A DNA stretch of 64,000 nt from Gluconacetobacter azotocaptans. GTDB lineage: Bacteria > Pseudomonadota > Alphaproteobacteria > Acetobacterales > Acetobacteraceae. The notes below the pieces were generated by a model. It made no database searches and had not been told where the DNA came from. It saw nothing but the letters and a program-made list of their open reading frames with translations. Below are positions 8,574-17,343 of this stretch, piece by piece. Positions within the stretch are counted from its first letter, which is position 1; each line of letters begins with the position of its first letter. The translations under genes were made by a program, and so were the position numbers. The stretch is taken from positions 1 to 64,000 of the forward strand of contig NZ_JABEQF010000011.1 in NCBI RefSeq assembly GCF_014174355.1, read 5' to 3'.

Positions 8574-10712
8574 TCAGAACGCAGCGGACAGGCTGAGATT
8601 GAACGAACGCCCCAGGCCGGGCAGTGGTCCCAGGAGGCCGGTGGCGCGGTAGTCGCCCAGGGACAGGCCGCCCAGTGGCAGATCGTATTTCTGGTTGGTC
8701 ACGTTCTCGATGCTGGCGTCGAGCGTGAGGTTGCGCCAGCGGTAGGTGCCGCCCAGGCCCAGCAGCGCGTAGCCGGGCGTGCGCGGTTCGTTGCGTAGCC
8801 AGTCTACCGTGCTTTTGGCTTTCACCAGCGTGACCTCCACATGGCCGGTCCAGTTCCGCCAGGTCTCGTGCAGGCTGATTGCGCCGTTGGCGGGCATCTG
8901 GTGGTACAGGCCGGAATGCGTCACCAGGTCCTGGCCGCGCACCCAGTTGAGGTTGGCGTGAAGCTCGCCGGTCCCAAAGGCGTCGGATTTCCACAGGCGG
9001 ACGAAGGCGGAGCTGTTGATGCCGTAGCTCTGGGCGTCGTGATTGGCGAATTGCAGTTTCGACAGGCCGCTGGCGAGTGCGCCGATCCGCACCACGTTGA
9101 TGTAATGGTGCGTGTAGGTGTAATAGGGCTGCACCTTCACCTGCCAGGCGTTGTCCACCGGGTCGTGCCAGGTGATCGTGGTGCTGGCGGTATTGGCGAC
9201 TTCCGGCGTCAGGTTCAGGTTGCCGACATAGCCGTTGCCGTCGCCGAACCAGCCGATCATCGTGGTGGCCATGTTGCCCATGCCCCAGGCATAGCGTTCG
9301 TACAGGTTCGGCGAGCGCGTCTTGCGGGCATAGCCGCCGTCGATCATCAGGCTATCCAGCGGATGCCAGTGCAGCAGCGCCGTGACGTCGAAATTGGTAT
9401 CGGTCCGCCCGCGCGACGCCGCGTTGAAGCGGCGGGCCGCCATGGCGTCGCTCATGCTCATCATGCCCGTCCAGGAATAGGGCGCGACCGGGCCGGCATT
9501 CATCATCACCAGGTCGCTGCGCAGGCCGAGTTCGGTCGAAAAGCGCGGCAGCCACTGCGCCTTCCATTCGACGTAATGGCCCAGCCGGTCGCGGTGGCCG
9601 TCGTTGATGTTATGGAACGTGCCCGGCCCCATCATCATGCTGCCCTGCAGGGGCGGCCACCAGTCGTTCACCCCGTTATGGTCGAACGAACTGCCCAGGC
9701 CCAGCGTATGGCGCGGGCCCAGCGGAATGGTCGCCTTGATGGAATAGGCGGCCGTCCGCGTATCGGTGTTCATGGGCATGCCGGTGGTGGGGCTGTGGCC
9801 GCCCTTGTCGGACAGCATGTTCATGGCGTGGTCGACCCGCTGCCAGAAGCCCCGGGCCTCCAGCGTGCCCCAGTTGAAATCGCCCGTGTACTTGCCGTTG
9901 ACGAAGGTGGACCGGTTGTTGGTCATGTCCATGTACTGGTTGGCGAATCCTTCGTAGGGGATGTCCTGCTGCCCGAACGTCAGCGCCAGTTGATGGTTGG
10001 CCTTTCGGACGCCCAGCGTCACGGCATGGTTGAAGCTGAGATAGTTGGTCGACAGCACGCGCTGGCCGCCGCCGCCCGCGTGATAGTCGTCGGCATGGCT
10101 GTACGAGCCGGTGTAGCGCAGGCTCAGCCAGTCGTTGGCGACGGTGACGGAGCCGGAAGCGCCGGAGCCCCCGCCATTGCTGCGATAGTCGCCGCGCGCA
10201 TGGCCGGTGACGAGGATTTTGGAATTGCGGGCGAAGATCGGGTCCTTGCGATCGACCTCGATGGTGCCGCCGGTGCTGTCGCCGCCCTGGCTGACCGAGG
10301 TGATGCCCGCGATCGCGACGGCGGTGGAAACCGCGTCGGGGTCGATATAGGACATGGCGGGATTCATGTGGTTGGGACAGGCGGAGGCGATCCGCATGCC
10401 GTCCACGAACGTCGCGACGCGATCGTCCGCCATGCCGTTGAGCACGGGCAATGCCGAGACGCCGCCGGCCGAATAGGTGCTGAACCCGAGGCTGTGCCGG
10501 AACAGGCCGGTGGTGTCGTGGCCGGTCGTGAGGGTGCGACGCAGGCCGTTGACCGTGATCACTTCCTGGTCGGCGGCGTCGATGGCCGGTGCAATGGCCC
10601 GCGTGACGGGGTCCTGGGCCCGGGCGGGCGCGACAGGCGCCAGCAGCGTGGCGGAGCAGCCGCAGGCAAGCAGCCCGGCGCGGGACGCGCGCCGGACACG
10701 AATGAATGTCAT
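8574..10712 (-). CDS. TonB-dependent copper receptor, OprC-like
   Basis: 712 residues. A signal peptide (cleavage near APARA, residue 32) is followed by a plug domain with TFVDGMRI and a 22-strand-type barrel ending in the aromatic LSLSAAF. The plug holds ACPNHMNPAM, placing C112 and M116 in the CxxxM spacing, and the barrel holds DHAMNM with H295 and M297 in the HxM spacing. In Pseudomonas OprC these two pairs bind copper. The protein is Met/His-rich in its loops (MMMGPGTFHN, MMSMSDAM). It probably imports copper across the outer membrane. It is the last gene of a long same-strand array, 83 bp after a DUF2946 gene. The start at 10712 is set by the signal peptide. Confidence 0.85.
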   Translation of the reverse strand: MTFIRVRRASRAGLLACGCSATLLAPVAPARAQDPVTRAIAPAIDAADQEVITVNGLRRTLTTGHDTTGLFRHSLGFSTYSAGGVSALPVLNGMADDRVATFVDGMRIASACPNHMNPAMSYIDPDAVSTAVAIAGITSVSQGGDSTGGTIEVDRKDPIFARNSKILVTGHARGDYRSNGGGSGASGSVTVANDWLSLRYTGSYSHADDYHAGGGGQRVLSTNYLSFNHAVTLGVRKANHQLALTFGQQDIPYEGFANQYMDMTNNRSTFVNGKYTGDFNWGTLEARGFWQRVDHAMNMLSDKGGHSPTTGMPMNTDTRTAAYSIKATIPLGPRHTLGLGSSFDHNGVNDWWPPLQGSMMMGPGTFHNINDGHRDRLGHYVEWKAQWLPRFSTELGLRSDLVMMNAGPVAPYSWTGMMSMSDAMAARRFNAASRGRTDTNFDVTALLHWHPLDSLMIDGGYARKTRSPNLYERYAWGMGNMATTMIGWFGDGNGYVGNLNLTPEVANTASTTITWHDPVDNAWQVKVQPYYTYTHHYINVVRIGALASGLSKLQFANHDAQSYGINSSAFVRLWKSDAFGTGELHANLNWVRGQDLVTHSGLYHQMPANGAISLHETWRNWTGHVEVTLVKAKSTVDWLRNEPRTPGYALLGLGGTYRWRNLTLDASIENVTNQKYDLPLGGLSLGDYRATGLLGPLPGLGRSFNLSLSAAF

Positions 10713-10795
10713 GACGAAAGAACCTTCAGCGGAACGAAGACAGCCGCCGCCCCGCCCCTTCCGGTGGTCCGGAAAAGGCGCGGTCGCGCGGCGCT

Positions 10796-11266
10796 TTATG
10801 CGTTTCGGCTGAAGGCGGGCGGCCCCGTGGGGGGCGGAAGGACGACCGGGCGCGCGCAGGGCGGGGCGCGCGGCATGTGCGCGCCGTACAGCAGCCGCCG
10901 CCAGCCGGTGACGGTCAGCACGATGGCGGGGGCCGCGCCCAGCACGACCATCGGGAGATGCAGCAGCGGGCACAACGGGCAATACCCGTCGTCATGGTGA
11001 TGCGTGTGATGACCGTCGGCCATGCCCGCCATGTCGGACATGTCCATGCCGGGCATGGCCGCCGAAGCATCGGCCGGGCCGATCGACAGACCGGTCAGGC
11101 GTTCGAACGTCGCGCGCGGCGTCTCGTCAGGGCGGGCCTGCCCTTGCAGCACAAGCTGGCCCACCAGACCCGCCAGGACGCAGACGACCAGCAGCCAGCG
11201 CGGAAGGCTGGCCGGCGGAAGGCTCCGACATCCGGGATGGGTCGCGCGCAGGGGCCTGCCTTTCAC
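10796..11266 (-). CDS. DUF2946 family membrane protein, Met/His-rich
   Basis: About 156 residues if the GTG at 11266 is used; another GTG at 11359 would overlap the end of oppF. A first membrane segment (LPRWLLVVCVLAGLVGQLVLQ) is followed by a metal-binding-looking loop MPGMDMSDMAGMADGHHTHHHDD, then the CPLCP motif typical of DUF2946, and a second hydrophobic stretch (MVVLGAAPAIVLTVTG). The Met, His and Cys residues suggest copper handling on the periplasmic side, which fits its position directly before the OprC-like receptor. The function of the family is not established. Confidence 0.7.
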   Translation of the reverse strand: MKGRPLRATHPGCRSLPPASLPRWLLVVCVLAGLVGQLVLQGQARPDETPRATFERLTGLSIGPADASAAMPGMDMSDMAGMADGHHTHHHDDGYCPLCPLLHLPMVVLGAAPAIVLTVTGWRRLLYGAHMPRAPPCARPVVLPPPTGPPAFSRNA

Positions 11267-11331
11267 GTCGCCGCTGATGCGGGCAAAAAAAACGGAACGC
11301 GCCGACCTTGTAAACCCCAAGGCGGAATGCC

Positions 11332-12309
11332 TCAGCCGCCCGCCAGCGGGAAATGGCACGCCACCTGCCGGCCGTCGCCCGGGTCACGCAGGGCCGGCGG
11401 GTCGGTGCGGCAGCGGTCCTGCGCGATGGGGCAGCGGGTGTGGAAGCGGCACCCCGGCGGTGGCGCGATCGGGCTGGGGACGTCGCCGCGCAGCGGGGGC
11501 GCGCGGTCGCCGTCGGGCAGCACCACCGGTTCGGGCACGGCGGCGATCAGGGCGGCGGTGTAGGGGTGCGCCGGGCGGTGCAGCACGGTATCGGCGTCGC
11601 CCAGTTCGACGATGGCGCCCAGATACATCACCGCGACGCGGGTCGAGATCTGGCGCACCACCGCCAGATCGTGGGCGACGAACACGTAGGTCAGGCCCAG
11701 CCGGTCGCGCAGGTCCATGAACAGGTTGACGATCTGCGCCTGGATCGACACGTCCAGCGCCGAGACCGGTTCGTCGGCCACCACCAGCCGGGGCGACAGC
11801 GCCAGGGCGCGGGCGATGTTGATCCGCTGCCGCTGGCCGCCGGAAAATTCGTGCGGGTAGCGCGCCAGCGCCGCCTGCGGCAGGCCCACCAGGGCCATCA
11901 GTTCGGCCAGCCGCGCCGCGATATCGGCCGCCGTCCGCCGCCGCCCCTGCCCGTCGCGATGCACGCGCAGCGGCTCGGCGATCAAATCGCCGATGCGCCG
12001 GCGCGGGTTCAGCGAGGCGTAGGAATCCTGGAACACCATCTGCATTCCCTGCCGCAGCGGGCGCAGCGTGCGTTCGGACAGGGCGGTGATGTCGGTGCCG
12101 TCGAAGACCACGCGGCCCGCCGTGGGCCGGGCCAGGCGCAGCAGGCAGCGCCCCAGCGTCGATTTGCCGCAGCCGGATTCGCCCACCAGCCCCAGCACCT
12201 CGCCCGGCCGGACGGCCAGCGACACCCCGTCCAGCGCGCGCAGCACCTGCCCCCGGCCGACGCGGTACTCCATGCGCAGGGACTGGGCCTCGATCAGCGG
12301 TGCGGTCAT
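11332..12309 (-). CDS. oppF: Oligopeptide/dipeptide ABC transporter ATPase (OppF/DppF type)
   Basis: 325 residues. Walker A GESGCGKST, Q-loop MVFQDSYASLNPRRRI, signature SGGQRQRINIARALAL, Walker B LVVADEPVSALDVS, and the C-terminal oligopeptide-ATPase region with GCRFHTRCPIAQDRC, which in this family can bind an iron-sulfur cluster. It energises the OppBC channel with OppD. AAGGAG lies 6 nt before the ATG at 12309. A 290-bp gap with a structured repeat separates it from oppD, the only large gap in an otherwise tightly packed operon, so its expression may be set apart from the upstream genes. Confidence 0.9.
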   Translation of the reverse strand: MTAPLIEAQSLRMEYRVGRGQVLRALDGVSLAVRPGEVLGLVGESGCGKSTLGRCLLRLARPTAGRVVFDGTDITALSERTLRPLRQGMQMVFQDSYASLNPRRRIGDLIAEPLRVHRDGQGRRRTAADIAARLAELMALVGLPQAALARYPHEFSGGQRQRINIARALALSPRLVVADEPVSALDVSIQAQIVNLFMDLRDRLGLTYVFVAHDLAVVRQISTRVAVMYLGAIVELGDADTVLHRPAHPYTAALIAAVPEPVVLPDGDRAPPLRGDVPSPIAPPPGCRFHTRCPIAQDRCRTDPPALRDPGDGRQVACHFPLAGG

Positions 12310-12319
12310 CGCGTTCTCC

Positions 12320-12362
12320 TTGGGGCGCTGCCCCAAACCCCGCCAAAGGCAGTCGCCTTTGG
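12320..12362 (+). repeat. Small double-hairpin intergenic repeat, copy 3
   Basis: TTGGGGC-GCT-GCCCCAA (12320-12336), an ACCCCGCC spacer, then CCAAAGGC-AGTC-GCCTTTGG (12343-12362). Same design as 51095-51138 and the inverted 3061-3102. It lies inside the opp operon between oppD and oppF. Confidence 0.75.
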
Positions 12363-12376
12363 AAACCAGTTGTTGG

Positions 12377-12538
12377 GAGGCTGTTTCACAAGGCGGTCTG
12401 CCGAGCGAGAGTGCCGCGAAGCGGCACGCCCGGCGTGTGTTTCCGAGCACTGGAGCGGAGCGGCCTTGATGGCCGTGAGCACCAGCGCGCAGGAAACGCG
12501 CGTCGGATCGCCGGCAGACCGCCTTGTGAAACAGCCTC
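12377..12538. repeat. 162-nt structured intergenic element, copy B
   Basis: Perfect 27-bp terminal inverted repeats (12377-12403 and 12512-12538) enclose hairpins GTGCCGC-GAA-GCGGCAC (12411-12427), CGGCC-TTGAT-GGCCG (12461-12475) and GCGCG/CGCGC (12485-12501). The core matches the element at 3111-3271, while both outer arms have changed together so that pairing is kept. It sits in the oppD-oppF gap. Confidence 0.8.
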
Positions 12539-12544
12539 TGGGGT

Positions 12545-12585
12545 CAAGGAGCCTGCGGCCCCTTGCGGGTGCGGGCAGAGCCCGC
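12545..12585 (-). repeat. Small double-hairpin intergenic repeat, copy 4 (inverted, diverged)
   Basis: CAAGG/CCTTG hairpin followed by GCGGGC-AGA-GCCCGC (12571-12585). Read on the minus strand it keeps the order GGGC/GCCC hairpin, CACCCGC spacer, AAGG/CCTT hairpin. Together with copy 3 it brackets the large element at 12377-12538. Confidence 0.6.
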
Positions 12586-12598
12586 GTTCTTTTCCCGA

Positions 12599-13606
12599 TC
12601 ATACGGTCACGCACCGCGCCGGCAGGTCGCGCCCTTCGGCGGGCAGCACGCAGGCGATGTCCTGCACCCCGCGCGGCAGCAGCGGCGGACGCACGGCGCA
12701 GGCGTCGTGCGCGTAGGCGCAGCGCGGGGTGAAGGGACAGCCGGCCGGGCGGTCGGCGGGGGCTGGGGGGCTGCCGGGGATGGAGGGCAGGCGCGCCGGC
12801 CGCGCGCCATGCAGCGGCGGGATCGAATCCAGCAGGGCGGCGGTATAGGGGTGGCCCGGCCGGGCAAACACCGCGCCGGTCGGCCCGCGTTCGGCGATGG
12901 TGCCGGAATACAGCACCATGGTGCGGTCGCAGGTTTCGGCCACCACCCCCATGTCGTGGGTGATCAGCAGCACGGACGACCCGTATTCCCGCCGCAGGCG
13001 GCGCAGCAGGTCCAGGATCTGCGCCTGCACGGTCACGTCCAGCGCCGTCGTCGGTTCGTCGGCGATCAGCAGCGAGGGGTTGCAGGACAGCGCCATGGCG
13101 ATCATCGCGCGCTGGCGCAGGCCGCCCGAAAGCTGGTGCGGATAGCGGTCGGCGACGCGCGCGGGGTCGGGCACGCCCATGTCGCCCAGCAGGCGGATGG
13201 TGCGGGCGCGGGCGTCCTTGCGCGTGACCCGGCCGTGGGCGCGGATCTGCTCGTCGATCTGCCAGCCCACCGTGTAGACCGGGGTGAAGGCGGTCATCGG
13301 ATCTTGGAAGATCATCGCGATTTCGCGGCCGCGCAGGGTGCGGAAGGCGCGCTGCGGCAGGCCGACCAGTTCGCGGCCCTTGAAGCGCGCCGAGCCGGTG
13401 ATGCGCGCACCCGGCGCGTCGATCAGGCCCATCAGCGCCAGCGCCGTCATGCTCTTGCCCGACCCGGACTCGCCGACGATGCCCAGGATTTCCCGCGCGC
13501 CCAGCGTGAACGAAACGGAATCGATGATGTTCACCATCCGCCCGCCGACGGGCAGCGCGATCGTCAGGTCCCGGACCGCCAGCAGCGGGGTTGCGTCAGC
13601 GTCCAT
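12599..13606 (-). CDS. oppD: Oligopeptide/dipeptide ABC transporter ATPase (OppD/DppD type)
   Basis: 335 residues. Walker [25 protein letters not shown], signature [14 protein letters not shown], Walker [16 protein letters not shown]-loop [10 protein letters not shown], and the family C-terminal [15 protein letters not shown]. The ATG at 13606 shares its A with the oppB stop codon (TGATG), so translation is coupled. It works with OppF to drive peptide import through OppB/OppC. Confidence 0.9.
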   Translation of the reverse strand: MDADATPLLAVRDLTIALPVGGRMVNIIDSVSFTLGAREILGIVGESGSGKSMTALALMGLIDAPGARITGSARFKGRELVGLPQRAFRTLRGREIAMIFQDPMTAFTPVYTVGWQIDEQIRAHGRVTRKDARARTIRLLGDMGVPDPARVADRYPHQLSGGLRQRAMIAMALSCNPSLLIADEPTTALDVTVQAQILDLLRRLRREYGSSVLLITHDMGVVAETCDRTMVLYSGTIAERGPTGAVFARPGHPYTAALLDSIPPLHGARPARLPSIPGSPPAPADRPAGCPFTPRCAYAHDACAVRPPLLPRGVQDIACVLPAEGRDLPARCVTV

Positions 13607-14583
13607 CAGGCCCGTCCATCCCGCACCCGGGGGTCCAGCAGCAGATACAGCATGTCGACCACGGCATTGGCGATGACGACGAACACCGCCGAATACATTA
13701 CCGTCGCCATGATCAGCGGCAGGTCCAGATTGCCCAGCGCCTGGTAGGTCAGGCGCCCCACGCCCTGCAGGCCGAACACGACCTCGGTCAGCAGCGCGCC
13801 GCCGCCGACTAGCTGCGCGAAATCCAGCCCGAACAGCGACACGAAGGTGATCATGGAGGTGCGCAGCCCATGGAACAGCAGCACCCGCGCGGGCGACAGG
13901 CCCTTGGCGCGGGCGGTGCGCATGAAATCCTCGCCCCGGACGGCCACCAGGTCGGCGCGCAGCACGCGGCTGTAGATGCCGACGAACAGCACCGCCAGCG
14001 TGATCCACGGGATGACCAGCGCCCGGAACCAGCCCAGCGGGTCCTGCGTGAAGGGCACATAGCCCAGCCCCGGCACCCAACTGAACAGCCAACTGTCGTG
14101 ATAGCGGCTCTGCGTCAGCAGGTTGGCGACCTGGCCCAGCCAGAAGACGGGGATGGAAATGCCCACCAGCCCCAGCATCATCAGCCCCCGGTCCACCCAT
14201 GTGCCGCGCAGCGCCGCCGCCAGCGTGCCCATCGCCACCGCGGCCAGCACCCAGATGGCCGCCGCCCCGGTGACCAGCGACACCGTGACCGGGGCCGCCT
14301 GGAAGACCTCGGGCACCACCTTTTCCCCGCGATTGACGTAGGACGTCAGGTCCCGCGTCACGAACAGCTTTTCCATCATCCGGACGTACTGCACCGGCAA
14401 CGGCCGGTCGAAGCCATATTCGACCCGCACCCGCGCGATGGTCTGGGGCGAGGCGTTGCGCCCGGCGATGCGCGCCGTGGGGTCGGCCCCCGGGGTGGCG
14501 AAGAACACCAGGAACACCAGCACCGAAATGCCGAAAAGCACGAACAGCGTCTGCCCCAGCCGCCGCAGGATCGCCATCGCCAT
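13606..14583 (-). CDS. oppB: Oligopeptide ABC transporter permease (OppB/DppB type)
   Basis: 325 residues. Begins MAMAILRRLGQTLFVLFGISVLVFLVFFATPGDP-like (here PGADPTARIAG), the standard N-terminus of OppB/DppB. Six membrane segments follow, with the EAA-type loop VRGEDFMRTARAKGLSPARVLLFHGLR. It forms half of the membrane channel. The start overlaps the oppC stop and the stop overlaps the oppD start by one base each. The very long open frame upstream on this strand is the shadow of oppC and a binding protein in another frame. Confidence 0.9.
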   Translation of the reverse strand: MAMAILRRLGQTLFVLFGISVLVFLVFFATPGADPTARIAGRNASPQTIARVRVEYGFDRPLPVQYVRMMEKLFVTRDLTSYVNRGEKVVPEVFQAAPVTVSLVTGAAAIWVLAAVAMGTLAAALRGTWVDRGLMMLGLVGISIPVFWLGQVANLLTQSRYHDSWLFSWVPGLGYVPFTQDPLGWFRALVIPWITLAVLFVGIYSRVLRADLVAVRGEDFMRTARAKGLSPARVLLFHGLRTSMITFVSLFGLDFAQLVGGGALLTEVVFGLQGVGRLTYQALGNLDLPLIMATVMYSAVFVVIANAVVDMLYLLLDPRVRDGRA

Positions 14584-15626
14584 CAGCCGCGCCCCCGGTC
14601 GCCGTCGCGCACGTCCAGCGCGTCGCGCATGCCGTCGCCCAGGATGTTCAGCGCCAGCACCACCACGATGATGGCGAGGCCGGGGGCCACGGCCACCATG
14701 GGGCGGGTGTAGATCAGCCCCTCGCCGTCCTGGATGATGGTGCCCCACGACGCGGCGGGCGCCTGCACGCCGATCGACAGGAACGACAGCGCCGATTCCG
14801 CCATCAGCGCCAGCGCCGTCATCAGCGGCGCCAGCACCACCAGCGTGCCGGTGACGTTGGGCAGGATGTCGCGCAGCACGATGCGATGGCCCGGCACCCC
14901 CAGCCCGCGCGCGGCGGTGACGAATTCCGACCGGCGCAGCGCCATCACCCGCCCGCGCACCGGCCGCGCCGCATAGGGCACATAGACCAGCGCGATGATG
15001 CAGATGGGGATCAGCAGATTGTCGCTGGCCACCGTGAACGGCCCGATGCGCAGCCCCTGGCTGACGGTGACGATCGACAGCGAGATGGCGAACAGATAGA
15101 CCGGCACCGCCCACATGATGTCCATCATCCGCGACAGCACGGCATCCACCACGCCGCCGGCATAGCCGGCCACGATGCCCACGCCCGCCGCCACCACGAT
15201 GCACAGCGCCGCCGCGCTGAAGGCGATCAGCAGCGAATTGCGCCCGCCGTACAGCAGCCGCGCCGCCACGTCGCGCCCCTGGCTGTCGGCCCCCAGCGGA
15301 TAGGCCGGAACACGCCAGGTCGGCCCGATGGGCGACAGGCCCAGGTGCAGCGGGTTGTCGTTGGGCTGCATGATGTCGAGCTGCCGGCCGTCCAGCATCA
15401 CCGTCCCCGCGACGTTCGAGGTGAAGGGGTCGGTATGGGCCACGTCGCGGGCATAAACCGGCGCCAGCAGGCAGGCCACGCCGACCAGCGCCAGCACCGC
15501 CAGCGACGCCATGGCGCCCCGATTGCGCAGCAGCACGCGGCCGGCCGTCCGCCACGGGCCGGCCGAGGCGCGCCCGGCCGCGGCCGAAGAGGGGGCGGCA
15601 GGCGAAGAGGGGAACGCGGTCGTCAT
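14583..15626 (-). CDS. oppC: Oligopeptide ABC transporter permease (OppC/DppC type)
   Basis: 347 residues. An Ala/Ser-rich N-terminus precedes a first membrane helix (GAMASLAVLALVGVACLLAPVYA), the periplasmic insertion typical of OppC with PLGADSQGRDVAARLLYGGRNSLLIAF, and the transport domain with FVTAARGLGVPGHRIVLRDILPN. The ATG at 15626 sits 4 nt after GGAGG; a GTG directly upstream is too close to the ribosome site. The other half-channel of the peptide importer. Confidence 0.9.
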   Translation of the reverse strand: MTTAFPSSPAAPSSAAAGRASAGPWRTAGRVLLRNRGAMASLAVLALVGVACLLAPVYARDVAHTDPFTSNVAGTVMLDGRQLDIMQPNDNPLHLGLSPIGPTWRVPAYPLGADSQGRDVAARLLYGGRNSLLIAFSAAALCIVVAAGVGIVAGYAGGVVDAVLSRMMDIMWAVPVYLFAISLSIVTVSQGLRIGPFTVASDNLLIPICIIALVYVPYAARPVRGRVMALRRSEFVTAARGLGVPGHRIVLRDILPNVTGTLVVLAPLMTALALMAESALSFLSIGVQAPAASWGTIIQDGEGLIYTRPMVAVAPGLAIIVVVLALNILGDGMRDALDVRDGDRGRG

Positions 15627-15635
15627 CACGCCTCC

Positions 15636-17333
15636 TTAGCGGACCCAGAGCTGGGCGATGAGCAGAAGATAGTACGGGCTGACCGCCACATGGCCCACCC
15701 GCGCGGACACGACATCCACCCGCCGGGTCTGGACCAGCGGCACCACCGGGGCCTGCGCCATCACATCGCGGCCGACCTGCCGCCACAGGGCGTCGGCCCG
15801 CGCCGGATCGGTCATCTGGGCCAGCGACGCCGCGCGCATCGCGCCGTCCAGCGCGGGGTCGCACAGGCCGGACATGTTCAGCGAATTGTCCGACCCAGGA
15901 TGGAAGCTGTCGCAGGCGAACAGCGTGTGCAGGTAGCTGGCGGGCGCGGGATAGTCGGATTCCCAGCCGGTAAAGCCGATCTGCACGTCGTTGGCGGTGT
16001 TCTGGAGGTACGAAAATTCCACCGTGGGCGTGATCGCCCGCGTGGTGGCGCGATAGCCCAGCGCCGTCAGCACGTCGCGCACCTCGCCCGCGATGGCGAT
16101 GGCGACCGGCGCGGTCTGGGTCACGATGGACACCGCCTGCCCCGCCGTGCCGCTGGCGCGCACCAGCGCGCGGGCGCGGTCCATGTCCGGCCCCTGCCAG
16201 GACGGCGCCGGATGCTCGGCCGAGGCGCCGCGTCCGTAGGCGCAGGCCGGGTCGTATCCCATCAGGCCGCGCGGCAGCATGCCGCATGACGGCAGCGCCA
16301 GCGCCGGGCCGCCTTCGTGGATCACCACGGCGTGCCGGTCGATGGCGTCGTTCAGCGCCCGGCGCACCGCCGGATTGTCGAAGGGCGGCCGCCGGACGTT
16401 CAGTTCCATGTAATAGACCACCTGCATGTCCGAGATGTGCACGCGCGCGGTGTAGCGGTCGCCCAGTTCGCCCAGCCGGTCGCCGGGCGGCGTGTCCAGC
16501 ATCCAGTCGTACTGGCCATTTTCCACTGCCGTAACCTCGGCCTCGGCATCCAGGCCGAAATCGTACTCGATGCGGTCGGGATAGCCGTCGGGCTGCGCCA
16601 CCGGGTTCCAGGCGTGGAAGTAGGGGTTACGTTCCATCCGCAGCCCGCGGTCGGGATCGTAGGAAGTGATGCGGTACGGCCCGGTGCCCGGCGGGGCAAT
16701 GTTGCCGGTATCGGCGCCGGGCGTATCGGCCGGGACGATCGCGGCCTGGGGAAAGGCCAACTGGTACAGGAAATCCGGATCGGGCCGCGCCAGATGGAAG
16801 GTGACGGTGCCCGCCGCCGCATCGGCCACCACGCCGCCGGCCAGGGTGCAGTCCGCGCCCCCCTTCAGGCAGGGGCCGGCGCCGACCAGATCGCCGAAAT
16901 AGGGGCCGGCGGCCGGGCTGTTGACGCGAAAGATGCGGCGCATCGTCGCCGCCACGTCGGCGGCCGCCAGCTCCTGCCCGTTGGAAAAGCGCACGCCGCG
17001 CCGCAGGCGAAACACATAGGTCAGGCCGCCGTCGCGGATGTCGGGTGGCCCGTCGGCTAGGTCGGGGATCGGCTGGTCGCCGTCGCCGGGGCGGACGGGG
17101 CCGCTTTTGGGAAAGGCCATCAGCCCGTCGTAGACCGGGGCTTCCAGTTGCAGGTTTTCATGTTCGTAGGCGATCTGCGGGTCCAGCGACCCGCCCGATA
17201 CCGTCGCGGTCAGGCGCAGGGTACCGCCGCGATGGCCGGGATCGGCCGCCCCGGCCGGGCAGGCCGCCGCCATCCACGCGGCCCCGGCGCAGGCGAGGCC
17301 GGCCCATCGGCGCGCCCTCATGCCGCCCGGCAT
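15636..17333 (-). CDS. Extracellular solute-binding protein family 5 (peptide type), copy 1
   Basis: 565 residues. Signal peptide (GLACAGAAWMAAACPAGAA) and a mature SBP_bac_5 domain: GGTLRLTATVSGGSLDPQ, YDGLM, VFRLRRGVRFSNGQELAAADVAATMRRI, TGPYRITSYDPDRGLRMERNPYF, and VRRALNDAIDRHAVV. It captures a peptide-like or metallophore-like ligand in the periplasm and hands it to OppBC. It is followed by oppC after 9 bp. It is clearly paralogous to the next gene upstream. M5 (17321) is an alternative start. Confidence 0.88.
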   Translation of the reverse strand: MPGGMRARRWAGLACAGAAWMAAACPAGAADPGHRGGTLRLTATVSGGSLDPQIAYEHENLQLEAPVYDGLMAFPKSGPVRPGDGDQPIPDLADGPPDIRDGGLTYVFRLRRGVRFSNGQELAAADVAATMRRIFRVNSPAAGPYFGDLVGAGPCLKGGADCTLAGGVVADAAAGTVTFHLARPDPDFLYQLAFPQAAIVPADTPGADTGNIAPPGTGPYRITSYDPDRGLRMERNPYFHAWNPVAQPDGYPDRIEYDFGLDAEAEVTAVENGQYDWMLDTPPGDRLGELGDRYTARVHISDMQVVYYMELNVRRPPFDNPAVRRALNDAIDRHAVVIHEGGPALALPSCGMLPRGLMGYDPACAYGRGASAEHPAPSWQGPDMDRARALVRASGTAGQAVSIVTQTAPVAIAIAGEVRDVLTALGYRATTRAITPTVEFSYLQNTANDVQIGFTGWESDYPAPASYLHTLFACDSFHPGSDNSLNMSGLCDPALDGAMRAASLAQMTDPARADALWRQVGRDVMAQAPVVPLVQTRRVDVVSARVGHVAVSPYYLLLIAQLWVR

Positions 17334-17343
17334 CCCGCCCCGG

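Noticed and set aside
8841-11000. A 719-codon plus-strand open frame opposite the TonB receptor
   Set aside because: It has no family features, is His/Ala/Gly-rich, and lies antisense to a clear receptor gene.
12300-12716. ORF containing ARRVCF/RALERSGLDGREH-like sequence between oppD and oppF
   Set aside because: This is the translated structured repeat; the same pattern appears from the copy at 3111. Not a protein gene.
13606-16287. An 893-codon open frame on the minus strand
   Set aside because: Only the last 326 codons are oppB. The rest is out of frame with oppC and a binding protein and is Arg/Ala/Gly-rich, as expected of a shadow frame in high-GC DNA.
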